DNA of 64,000 nucleotides from JALEFZ01 sp038527485 (GCA_038527485.1 JBCBFT010000003.1:74492-138491), one strand, 5' to 3'; shown: positions 46,864 through 54,551, counted from the first letter of the stretch. Numbers and translations are program-made. Notes: generated by a model not told the origin, from the letters alone.

Positions 46864-49626
46864 TCAAGACGCCACCGTCTCTTCTACCTTCCCAAATGCC
46901 TCTGAGATGATCTGGTTCTGCTCTTCCATATGCTGGTGGTGGTAACCCGTCGCAGGTGTAGCCGAAGGCTTGCGTCCGATGTAGTTCAACGGCACCTCTG
47001 TCAGGACACGCAGTATATAGTTCCATGCGCCCATGTTGCGTGGTTCTTCTTGGACCCAGTGCCACTCAGCATGCTCGTACTTACTGATCGCATCACGAAG
47101 CTGTGTCACAGGTAGGGGATACAACTGCTCAAGTCGAAGGATAGCGATATCCTTGCGGTTGCCATTTTGCTGCTCTTCTAGCAAGTCATAATAGATCTTA
47201 CCAGAGCAGATCAGCACACGCTTGACGGCTTTGGCTTCTACATATGGATCGTCAATTAGCTCTTGGAAACGCGTACCCGAAGCCATATCCGATAGCTTAC
47301 TTACAGCTTTGGGATAGCGCAGGAGCTTTTTGGGCGTAAAATAAATGAGCGGAATACGGTAATCCGTCTTCATTTGGCGGCGAAGGGAATGGAAAAAGTT
47401 CGCAGGTGTCGTGATATTCATGATCTGCATGTTCTTCCGTGCGCACAGTTCTAGGTATCGTTCTAGACGAGCTGAGGAGTGCTCGGGGCCTTGCCCTTCA
47501 AACCCATGGGGTAAGTACTGGACCAGCCCACTCATACGCTGCCACTTAGTTTCGGCACTGGAGATGTATTGGTCCATCATGATCTGCGATCCATTGGCAA
47601 AGTCTCCAAACTGTGCCTCCCAGATCACCAGATTATTCGGATTGGTGATAGAGTAGCCGTATTCGAAGCCCAGAACGCCGTACTCTGATAGTGGAGAGTT
47701 GTAAGCTACAAAAGGCGCTTGCTCTCCTGGACGAATCTGATTCAGACCTACCCACTCGTGTTCTGCGTCTGTACTCAGTAGGTAAGAATGTCTGTGAGAG
47801 AAAGTTCCTCGGCGACAGTCTTGGCCACTCAATCGAATAGGATGTCCCTCTAGCAGGAGTGAGCCATAAGCCAGTAATTCTCCCAAGGCCCAGTCCAAAC
47901 GGTCCTCTGCGACCATCGTCATGCGATCTTTGAAGAGCTTGATGATCTTCTTATGGGCTTTGAAATCTGTGGGGATGTCATGAATCTTCTCGGCAATCTC
48001 TTGAAGGACTGCTAAGTCTATCCCTGTTTCGAGAGAGTCTTGCATGAAGTCATCACTCGACACACGACGGATGCCATTCCATGTGCCCTTCAGGTAGGGC
48101 GCACGCTGCAACTTATCTGTTGCACGAGATTGCTCGAGCTCTTTTTGCAGCTCTTGCTTGAATTCTTTTTCTAACTCCTTAGCCATCGTTGCGGCCACAT
48201 CACCAGAGTTCATCAGCTTCTCGAAGTAGATCTTACGTGGATCTGGATGCTTTTTGATGGTCTGATAGAGCAGGGGCTGCGTAAAGGCAGGTTCGTCTGC
48301 TTCATTGTGACCGTGGCGGCGGTAGCAGAGCAAGTCGATGAAGACGTCCTTCTGGTATGTCTGACGGAACTCCATGGCCATCTCGATCGCATAGATCAAA
48401 GCCTCTACATCGTCTCCATTGACGTGGAAGACAGGTGAGAGCGTCACCTTACCTACATCTGTACAGTACGTGGAGGAACGGGCATCGAGATAGTTTGTCG
48501 TGAATCCTACCTGATTGTTGATGACGATGTGGACGGAACCACCTGTCTTGTATCCATCCAGTTGGGACATTTGGATCACCTCATATACGACACCTTGTCC
48601 AGCAATGGCAGCATCCCCATGAATCAAGATGGGACAGAGCTGGTCGTAGTTACTGCTGTACTTATGATCGATCTTAGCACGAGCTGATCCTTCTACTACG
48701 GGGTCTACAGCCTCCAAGTGAGAAGGGTTGGGCATCAGACTCAAATGCACAGGATTACCTGAGCTAGTTTCAATGTCTGCAGAAAAGCCCAAGTGGTATT
48801 TTACGTCTCCCTGGAAAACCGAGTCTTCATATTCTTTTCCTTCGAACTCGGAGAAGATTTCATCAGGCTCTTTTTGGAGAATATTGGTCAGGACGTTGAG
48901 GCGCCCTCTGTGGGCCATCCCGATGACGAATTCGCGTATGCCCAGATCCGCTCCTTTTTCAATGACGGCATCTAAAGCAGGAATCAAGGTTTCTGCTCCC
49001 TCTAATGAAAAACGCTTTTGACCTACGAATTTTGTCCCAAGGAATTTCTCAAAGATCACCGCCTTGTTGAGCATTTGCAGGATGTGCTTCTTCTTTTCTA
49101 GGGAGAAATCAGGCGTATTGCGTGAGCCTTCCATCTTGTCTTGCAGCCACTTGATCATCTCAGGCTTGCGGATATAGCGAAACTCTGCTCCGATAGACTG
49201 TCTGTAGGTTTGATCCAGTAGGTTGATGATCTCTCTAAGCGTGGTAGCTCCTAATCCTATATCTCTTCCTGCCTGAAATACAGTATCTAGATCTGATTCC
49301 TTGAGCCCGTAGTTATCCAATTCAAGAGTAGGGGCGTATTTTCTCCTTTCGCGTACGGGATTCGTCTCGGTGAATAGGTGTCCACGGGCACGATAGTCGT
49401 TGATGAGGTTGAGGACGTTGATTTCTTTAGAGGCAACATCCCCCGTAGTAGGAGCGGCGATGGTTGGGCCACCACTATCATCTGCACTCTGAAGGGCAAA
49501 ATCAAACCCACTGAAGAACTGTCTCCAGGTAGGTCCCACAGCGTTAGGGTCGGCTTGATACGCCCTGTACATCTGATCTATGTACTCGGGTGTGCTATTG
49601 GATAAAAAGGAAAGCTGATCAGCCAT
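46864..49626 (-). CDS. odhA: 2-oxoglutarate dehydrogenase E1 component
   Basis: Thiamine-diphosphate-dependent E1 of the 2-oxoglutarate dehydrogenase complex, decarboxylating 2-oxoglutarate and transferring succinyl to the lipoyl arm of OdhB. The N-terminal segment (residues 1-40) with STPEYIDQMYRAYQADPNAV is the E2-binding peptide. MAHRGRLNVL is at 237-246; the ThDP motif spans HGDAA (336-340) to INNQVGFTT (369-377), the usual SucA form. The C-terminal half carries HGFEGQGPEHSSARLERYLELC near 695 and RRQMKTDYRIPLIYFTPKKLLRYPKA near 745. Length 920 is normal. OdhB is not adjacent but at 11347. A possible promoter box TACATTTG is at 49662-49669. Confidence 0.96.
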   Translation of the reverse strand: MADQLSFLSNSTPEYIDQMYRAYQADPNAVGPTWRQFFSGFDFALQSADDSGGPTIAAPTTGDVASKEINVLNLINDYRARGHLFTETNPVRERRKYAPTLELDNYGLKESDLDTVFQAGRDIGLGATTLREIINLLDQTYRQSIGAEFRYIRKPEMIKWLQDKMEGSRNTPDFSLEKKKHILQMLNKAVIFEKFLGTKFVGQKRFSLEGAETLIPALDAVIEKGADLGIREFVIGMAHRGRLNVLTNILQKEPDEIFSEFEGKEYEDSVFQGDVKYHLGFSADIETSSGNPVHLSLMPNPSHLEAVDPVVEGSARAKIDHKYSSNYDQLCPILIHGDAAIAGQGVVYEVIQMSQLDGYKTGGSVHIVINNQVGFTTNYLDARSSTYCTDVGKVTLSPVFHVNGDDVEALIYAIEMAMEFRQTYQKDVFIDLLCYRRHGHNEADEPAFTQPLLYQTIKKHPDPRKIYFEKLMNSGDVAATMAKELEKEFKQELQKELEQSRATDKLQRAPYLKGTWNGIRRVSSDDFMQDSLETGIDLAVLQEIAEKIHDIPTDFKAHKKIIKLFKDRMTMVAEDRLDWALGELLAYGSLLLEGHPIRLSGQDCRRGTFSHRHSYLLSTDAEHEWVGLNQIRPGEQAPFVAYNSPLSEYGVLGFEYGYSITNPNNLVIWEAQFGDFANGSQIMMDQYISSAETKWQRMSGLVQYLPHGFEGQGPEHSSARLERYLELCARKNMQIMNITTPANFFHSLRRQMKTDYRIPLIYFTPKKLLRYPKAVSKLSDMASGTRFQELIDDPYVEAKAVKRVLICSGKIYYDLLEEQQNGNRKDIAILRLEQLYPLPVTQLRDAISKYEHAEWHWVQEEPRNMGAWNYILRVLTEVPLNYIGRKPSATPATGYHHQHMEEQNQIISEAFGKVEETVAS

Positions 49627-49791
49627 TATATTGATATTCTTTATGAGTGTGTTCCTAGTAACAAATGTAGCAAAAACCTCTATCCATCACATATTTCGTG
49701 AAGAGAAATGGATAGTAGAATGTATGTTTATATGTAAGATATAGTTTTACGTCTATTGATTCGGACAGGTTGAGGGATTTTTCATAAAAAA
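49627..49791. other. odhA leader/promoter region
   Basis: The box CAAATGTA at 49662-49669 reads TACATTTG on the minus strand, a match to TAnnTTTG, 36 bp before the odhA start. No convincing -33 TTG is seen. The remainder is AT-rich and featureless. Confidence 0.45.
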
Positions 49792-49811
49792 AGGCCCCTT
49801 CATAGGAGCCT
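49792..49811 (-). terminator. Terminator for the ComA-like gene, beyond repeat copy 2
   Basis: On the minus strand AGGCTCC pairs with GGGGCCT (one G-T pair) and is followed by seven T residues. It lies about 195 bp after the ComA-like stop, with the whole dispersed repeat in between, so the repeat is probably transcribed in that 3' UTR. Confidence 0.8.
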
Positions 49812-49843
49812 CTTCACAAATGTGTATATGTTATACCGTGCTT

Positions 49844-50006
49844 AGACCATGTTTGAAACCTCAAATCTGCTAAAAGTTTGCGCTTTCAGAACCTCGGCTT
49901 TATCCATTTTGATCGGTTTAGCACCACTAAACCTTACAAAACGGCTTTCGCCAGAACCTGGAATCGCTGCTTTTTAGCTAGATTTTCATTGTCCCAAACA
50001 TGGTCT
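49844..50006. repeat. Structured dispersed repeat, copy 2
   Basis: Same orientation and length as copy 1. The terminal inverted repeat AGACCATGTTT/AAACATGGTCT is perfect over 11 bp. The internal hairpin reads GGTTTAG (49915-49921) against CTAAACC (49927-49933), that is A-T changed to G-C on both sides relative to the other copies. The right end gives the TAA stop of the ComA-like gene (50006-50008). Confidence 0.87.
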
Positions 50007-50767
50007 TAGTCTTCCAGGAAGGAGTGGAACGTATCTCCTCTCAAGCCACGGCGGATAGTCTCCAAGGGAATGACCTCACTGGGTGCAATATTTCCAAGGT
50101 TTACGTTGGTACCCAGAAGCTTGATGAACCATACTTGCTGGGATTTTTGAGGTGCTTCCCAAAGGATTTTCTCTCCTGGTACATCCTGCAAGATCTCATC
50201 TACCAAGTCGGAGCGTACTTCTCCGTCTCCTCTGAACATTCCCACCGTACCGCTTTCGCGAGCTTCGGCGATGACTTTCCATGAGCCCGCGTTGAGTTCG
50301 CCCTGCATCATTTCTACCCACTTGTAGGGAGGGATGATCTTGTCAGCCGTCTTGCTACCCACTTCGGAGAGCACGATGTAGTTCTTTGCAAAGCGCTCGA
50401 TCAATTTGGCTTTTTCGGTGGATGTCATATCGACAGATCCATCCGATACCTCTACATAGGTGGCTCCGTATTTTTCGAGAAGGGCCTCAAAGTCATCGAC
50501 TTGATTTCTTATATAAAAAGCCTCCAGCATCGTTCCTCCGAAGTAGAAGGGCATATTGTGCTTGTGATAGACTTTTACTTTCTCTTCCAAATTGCCTACG
50601 ACCGCGGATGTGGCCCAGCCAAATTTGATCACGTCAATGAAGTCAGCCGAAACTTCTAAGAGGTCTTCGATCTGACGGACGCTCAAGCCTTTATCAATGA
50701 CCATTGTCAGACCCTCAGAGCGAGGTTTGGCTGAGCGTGAAGGGATTTTCGTGAGTGAAAAATTCAT
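50006..50767 (-). CDS. Phosphosulfolactate synthase (ComA)-like protein
   Basis: Matches the ComA family, which adds sulfite to phosphoenolpyruvate to give phosphosulfolactate. Family segments: SRSAKPRSEGLTMVIDKG near residue 8, VIDKGLSVRQIEDLLEV, FIDVIKFGWATSAV near 43, GGTMLEAFYIRNQ near 75, YVEVSDGSVDM near 100, and WKVIAEARESGTVGMF near 160. In methanogens this feeds coenzyme M; in bacteria it may feed sulfolactate or other sulfonates. No other sulfonate gene is nearby. The gene ends in the dispersed repeat, which supplies its TAA stop. It diverges from gcvT, with 194 bp between. Confidence 0.85.
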   Translation of the reverse strand: MNFSLTKIPSRSAKPRSEGLTMVIDKGLSVRQIEDLLEVSADFIDVIKFGWATSAVVGNLEEKVKVYHKHNMPFYFGGTMLEAFYIRNQVDDFEALLEKYGATYVEVSDGSVDMTSTEKAKLIERFAKNYIVLSEVGSKTADKIIPPYKWVEMMQGELNAGSWKVIAEARESGTVGMFRGDGEVRSDLVDEILQDVPGEKILWEAPQKSQQVWFIKLLGTNVNLGNIAPSEVIPLETIRRGLRGDTFHSFLED

Positions 50768-50879
50768 GCTAAATAGGTTTTTGCAATCTGCCGCGCAAAG
50801 TACAGTCTATCTTAGGGATTAACAAATGTTTGAACAACAGGAAGTTTACGAAATCGAATTCGGTCATTGTTTTCTCGAC

Positions 50880-50910
50880 TTGGCAATTGGCGCGCCATCC
50901 CCTAACTTGC
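50880..50910 (+). promoter_or_regulatory. Possible gcvT promoter
   Basis: TTG at 50880-50882 and TAACTTGC at 50903-50910 are separated by 20 bases, the usual Bacteroidota spacing; the -7 box deviates from TAnnTTTG at the last positions. The gcvT ATG is 52 bp after. Confidence 0.35.
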
Positions 50911-50961
50911 GGCTCATCATTTTCTTTTCTCCTTCATCACTAACTACTACAAGAGAAGACT

Positions 50962-52050
50962 ATGGCGCAAAAGACCCTTCTTTATCCCATACATGAGCAG
51001 CTAGGAGCCAAAATTATTCCCTTTGCAGGATATGACATGCCTGTCCGATATGTGTCTGACAAACAGGAGCATTTGGCTGTGCGCAACAGTGTCGGCCTTT
51101 TTGATGTGTCTCATATGGGCGAATTCATCATTCGTGGTCCCAAGGCATTGGAGCTCATCCAAAGGGTCACCTCTAATGATGCATCCAAGCTCGTGCCTGG
51201 ACGTGCGCATTATTCATGTTTGCCGAACCATGAAGGTGGGATTGTCGATGATGTCATCGTGTATCACATCCGCGAAGAGCAGTACATGATTGTAGTGAAT
51301 GCTTCTAACATTGAGAAAGATTGGAATTGGATTAAGGCGAGCAATGAGGAAATCGGTGCAGAAATGATTGATGTTTCTGAAAAGACTTCTTTGCTGGCAG
51401 TATCGGGACCTAAGGCAGAAGCTACCTTGCAGAAGTTGACGGATCACGATCTATCGACTATGGGTACTTATCACTGTTGGAAAGGGACTTTCCATGGTGC
51501 TGAGAAATCTCTGATTGCGACGACGGGCTATACGGGCGAGCGGACGTTTGAAGTATTTTTGTGGAATGAACATGTGGAGCGCATCTGGCATGCCATCATG
51601 GAGGCAGGAAAGGAGTTTGACATTCAGCCTTGTGGCTTGGGTGCACGTGATACGCTTCGCTTGGAGATGGGTTACATGCTCTACGGCAATGACATCAACG
51701 ATACGACTTCGCCCTTGGAGGCGCCGTTGGGATGGATTACCAAATTGAAGAAAGGCCCCTTCAATGGGTCGGAGGTACTGGCGAAGCAGAAGGCGGAAGG
51801 CGTGAGCCGAAAGCTGGTGGGATTCAAGATCCAAGGACGAGGCATCCCGCGCTCGGGATATGAGATCGCTATGAATGGCGAAGTCATAGGAACCGTTACT
51901 TCGGGATCTATCAGCCCTGTGACAGGAGAAGGAATCGGCATGGGCTATGTTCCTATCGCGCACAAAGCGCCTGGCACGGAGCTGGATATCATCATTCGCA
52001 ATAAGCCCGTGAAGGCTGTGGTGATGAGGACACCATTTATAGAGAAGTAA
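50962..52050 (+). CDS. gcvT: Glycine cleavage system T protein (aminomethyltransferase)
   Basis: Transfers the aminomethyl carbon of glycine, carried on the H-protein lipoyl arm, to tetrahydrofolate and releases ammonia. The folate/catalytic segments are recognisable: FAGYDMPVRY near residue 21, LFDVSHMGEF near 45, NASNIEKDWNWI near 112 with the conserved Asn, CGLGARDTLRLEMGYMLYGNDI near 227, and GFKIQGRGIPRSGYEI near 288. Length 362 is normal. Neighbouring gcvH/gcvP genes are absent in this window. The hairpin repeat pair follows the stop; the normal terminator for this gene may be the one now found at 54473. Confidence 0.96.
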   Translation: MAQKTLLYPIHEQLGAKIIPFAGYDMPVRYVSDKQEHLAVRNSVGLFDVSHMGEFIIRGPKALELIQRVTSNDASKLVPGRAHYSCLPNHEGGIVDDVIVYHIREEQYMIVVNASNIEKDWNWIKASNEEIGAEMIDVSEKTSLLAVSGPKAEATLQKLTDHDLSTMGTYHCWKGTFHGAEKSLIATTGYTGERTFEVFLWNEHVERIWHAIMEAGKEFDIQPCGLGARDTLRLEMGYMLYGNDINDTTSPLEAPLGWITKLKKGPFNGSEVLAKQKAEGVSRKLVGFKIQGRGIPRSGYEIAMNGEVIGTVTSGSISPVTGEGIGMGYVPIAHKAPGTELDIIIRNKPVKAVVMRTPFIEK

Positions 52051-52072
52051 GCGAGTTTGACTCTTTTATATG

Positions 52073-52124
52073 TTTAGTTAGGAAACTAATAGATTGAGGC
52101 CTGCGTAGTTTGGTGACTACGCAT
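52073..52124. repeat. Hairpin-pair direct repeat, copy A
   Basis: Two hairpins in tandem: TTAGTT/AACTAA (52074-52089) and TGCGTAGT/ACTACGCA (52102-52123). The same two hairpins with nearly the same sequence and orientation recur at 54378-54430. Together they bracket three minus-strand genes. No open reading frame. Confidence 0.8.
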
Positions 52125-52135
52125 AGTGGGAAGTA

Positions 52136-52480
52136 TTATATTAGAATCCACACAATGAGAACGAAATTCAGCAGAAGATTTGAACCAGCGACATAAGGGA
52201 AAAGGCTTTGCCTAATTTTATGATTCGTTTCATCCTCTTTTGTGAGAAGTTGGTCCAGGATGATTGAGTGGATTCTATTTTTCTCTATCTGAAAATCATT
52301 GAGGGATACAGTACCCGTTTGCGTACATTCTTGACAAAATGTAAACCTTCCTTTTAAGGTGAGTCCAATTTTATACATTTTTCTATCCTCCATAGGACTT
52401 GTGTATAGGATGAAGAGGTCGATTGCTTTCTCAGTTTCTCCAAGCGTGATATGGTTTACAATAGCAGCTTTTGTTTCCAT
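52136..52480 (-). CDS. EAD11-like effector-associated domain protein with C-terminal membrane anchor
   Basis: Residues 1-80 resemble effector-associated domain 11 (EAD11), an adaptor domain of Bacteroidota conflict/signalling systems: GETEKAIDLFILY, then YKIGLTLKGRF, then GTVSLNDFQIEKNRIHSIILDQL reproduce the helical pattern with the characteristic G-x-S-x-x-x-x-x-x-E-x-N-R-I-x-x-x-I-L element. A Cys pair FCQEC (49 and 52) is unusual for the domain. A hydrophobic C-terminus (about 94-114, ending LLLNFVLIVWILI) should be a single membrane anchor. It is the last gene of a three-gene run. Function is inferred as adaptor or membrane-perturbing effector; no experimental support. Confidence 0.6.
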   Translation of the reverse strand: METKAAIVNHITLGETEKAIDLFILYTSPMEDRKMYKIGLTLKGRFTFCQECTQTGTVSLNDFQIEKNRIHSIILDQLLTKEDETNHKIRQSLFPYVAGSNLLLNFVLIVWILI

Positions 52481-52513
52481 TTTAAGGTCTTTTAGTAGGT
52501 TGAAGGATGCGGA

Positions 52514-53221
52514 CTACCTTTGATATTGGCATTCTGACTGGATCTTATCCTTGATCAATCCGAAATCTTGAGGCATCAACTCATAAAAATTGGTGTCTGG
52601 AGCGTAGGTAAATGCTTGATTGATATACTCATGGAGTTTGCTAATCAGGCTCATTATATTTCCTTCTTTTTTTGTCGTAATAGGCTGGAATGCCCCTAGA
52701 TTTATCCTCCTCCCATTTGAATCTGGGATAGAAATGCTATTCATCTTTACTTTCACAATGGTCCCATCTCCACATTGAAAATCAACTTTCTTGTCTACAA
52801 AGATTTGATTGTGGCGCATTTGGTTCACAAGCCGTTCTCTCTGGTTGGGAAGAGAATAAAGCAGATTGATGTCTTCGTAATCTAAGCCAAGTAAATAGTT
52901 GATGTCAGTGTATCTAAGGATTTGGGAGAAATGCGTATTGATCCCTCTAATCCCTTCTGGGGAAGTGGTGATAAATACAGCTTCTTGGAAGCTAGCATTT
53001 AAACAAGCATCGACCATAGTATTGGAAGGCCTAAGGTATTCTAGTAACTCATCTTGGGTAAGATCATACTCATTGATCATGTGATGTATACCTTGAATGA
53101 TCTGATGGTTGATCGGATTTAGTTTGAGACATTCTCTGACAAACCTAAGTTCCTCTTGTGACAGTGCGGGTTCATCGGTTACATATTTAATTAAAGTCTG
53201 GTGATCAAGTATGTACTCCAT
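52514..53221 (-). CDS. PAS-domain protein of unknown output
   Basis: 235 residues. The N-terminal 70 residues are helical (LSQEELRFVRECLKLNP and QIIQGIHHMINEYDLTQDELLEYL) and look like a dimerisation or regulatory module. A PAS-like domain follows at about 75-185: EAVFITTSPEGIRGINTHFSQILRY, then GLDYEDINLLYSLPNQ, then VDFQCGDGTIVKVKMNSISIPDSNGR. There is no histidine kinase, GGDEF, HTH or other output domain. The protein is soluble with two Cys only. It stands 33 bp upstream of the EAD11-like gene and 53 bp downstream of the sigma-like gene, which suggests a sensing subunit of the same system. Confidence 0.7.
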   Translation of the reverse strand: MEYILDHQTLIKYVTDEPALSQEELRFVRECLKLNPINHQIIQGIHHMINEYDLTQDELLEYLRPSNTMVDACLNASFQEAVFITTSPEGIRGINTHFSQILRYTDINYLLGLDYEDINLLYSLPNQRERLVNQMRHNQIFVDKKVDFQCGDGTIVKVKMNSISIPDSNGRRINLGAFQPITTKKEGNIMSLISKLHEYINQAFTYAPDTNFYELMPQDFGLIKDKIQSECQYQR

Positions 53222-53274
53222 TTTGATTCCGTTTGGTAATGAGTTAGGGAAATAATTATGCTAAATATTGATCC

Positions 53275-53898
53275 TTATCTGTCTAGTTGATTGATAAATG
53301 CCAGCCATTCTTTGAAAGTCAGGGTTAAATTTCTCGAATGTTCTGGGGGGCTTTCGTCGACGAGTAGCATCATTTTCATATCTTCCTTCCCCTTGCATTG
53401 TCGTTCTACATGGTCCACTGAGTGTCCCTTCACGGCCTTATATAGCTCTCGAAACGCTTTTTTTCTGACAAATTTTCTGGCGTTTCCATTATACTGGAGA
53501 AAAATAGAGTGAATCATAAGATTCAACCATCCAACTTTTGTCAAGGATTCACTTTCCAGGGATGAAAGGTTGGGCTGTCCAGGCTTTATGGATTTGCCAA
53601 TTTCTTCGATTTTTTTGGCTCGATTCACATACTGGAGTGCATCATTCTTTGCCATCGTGCACAAGTATCCCATAGGTCTTTGTTTGAGCTCTAGGGGCAA
53701 TACGCCTTGTTCTGCTTGCATAGCAAGGACCTTCGTATAGACATTCTGTGGTATATCTTCTGCCGTCACAGGTGATGATCCTTTAATGATTCCTTGACTG
53801 ACTAGGAGAAGGTTTGGATACGTGAGTCGAACTATTTCATTAAACTGGTTTCCATCTTTCTCAAACGCTTTCACAAGGCCTACTAATTCTGAGTTCAT
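53275..53898 (-). CDS. Divergent sigma-70-like protein
   Basis: The N-terminal 100 residues are like sigma-70 region 2: FNEIVRLTYPNLLLVSQGIIKG, then TAEDIPQNVYTKVLA (compare the usual AEDI-x-Q-x-x-F-x-K-V), then MGYLCTMAKNDALQYVNRAKK (compare the usual WLYTIARNxALDYxR). The C-terminal half (about 110-207) does not show a convincing region 4 helix-turn-helix, and the ending LTLTFKEWLAFINQLDR is unlike ECF factors. It is therefore a partial or strongly diverged ECF-like factor, perhaps one that has lost DNA recognition or gained a new C-terminal domain. It is the first gene of the cassette. Confidence 0.6.
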   Translation of the reverse strand: MNSELVGLVKAFEKDGNQFNEIVRLTYPNLLLVSQGIIKGSSPVTAEDIPQNVYTKVLAMQAEQGVLPLELKQRPMGYLCTMAKNDALQYVNRAKKIEEIGKSIKPGQPNLSSLESESLTKVGWLNLMIHSIFLQYNGNARKFVRKKAFRELYKAVKGHSVDHVERQCKGKEDMKMMLLVDESPPEHSRNLTLTFKEWLAFINQLDR

Positions 53899-54377
53899 CT
53901 GTTTTTGTTAGAAAGTTCAACATGATCACAAGAGTAGGTTCAAGTCTAAGTAGGTCGTTTGTCCTTATAATAATTGAGAAATGAATAATGCCATGATTTC
54001 TACTAGGGAAATTGGTAGAAACCCTACATGGGAAATAGTTTGTGGGGAGATTAGAGTAGGTTATCGTGTAAGTGTTTGATTATTAATATTTTATAGGCAA
54101 TTTCTATACTGGATTATTATTCCAAGATCCATTATTATCTTGATTATATTATGCCTTATAAGTACATTTTTATACCTAATCTAAGCTTGCAGAAGATTTT
54201 TTTTAGCTGAAAAATAGATTCTATTAGAAGAAATTTAGGTTTCAGCGAGCGAAATCGGAGTTGTATTCCTTGAGTATTGACACCCCTTCTACGCCATTAA
54301 AAGTGGAATGCTTTTTCCTTATTTTCAATGGCGGTTTCAATCTGAAGAGGGCTGATTGGGTCTGTGTTGACAGGTTG
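53899..54377. other. AT-rich non-coding stretch upstream of the cassette
   Basis: About 480 bp of strongly AT-rich sequence without a credible gene. A 7-bp inverted repeat, CGCCATT (54292-54298) against AATGGCG (54327-54333), with a 28-base loop, stands out. The cassette promoter should lie near 53900-54050; no clear TAnnTTTG box is seen there. Confidence 0.5.
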
Positions 54378-54430
54378 GTTAGTTAGGAAACTAATAGATT
54401 TGGGTGCTGCGTAGTTTGATGACTACGCAG
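54378..54430. repeat. Hairpin-pair direct repeat, copy B
   Basis: TTAGTT/AACTAA (54379-54394) and CTGCGTAGT/ACTACGCAG (54407-54430) repeat copy A at 52073. The shared block GTTAGTTAGGAAACTAATAG is identical and the second hairpin differs by one loop base. Confidence 0.8.
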
Positions 54431-54472
54431 AATATCGTGGAAAATTTGATCTTTTGGTTACATAAAAATAAC

Positions 54473-54503
54473 GGGTCTTTGTATTTGCAAAGGCTCATTT
54501 TTT
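54473..54503 (+). terminator. Plus-strand terminator upstream of the HhH-like gene
   Basis: GGGTCTTTG pairs with CAAAGGCTC (two G-T pairs) across a 6-base loop and is followed by six T residues after one A. There is no plus-strand gene within 2.4 kb upstream except gcvT, so it may be the former gcvT terminator or a leader attenuator for the next gene. Confidence 0.65.
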
Positions 54504-54551
54504 GTTAGCTTCCTTTTATTCCTTCACATACCCTTATTTCTTTCAACTACC

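Noticed and set aside
53930..53965. GTAGGTTCAAGTCTAAG-like T-arm of a tRNA
   Set aside because: No acceptor stem, D-arm or anticodon arm can be built around it.
52073..54430. Integron attC sites
   Set aside because: The hairpin repeats lack the attC core (GTTRRRY and RYYYAAC) arrangement and no integrase is present.
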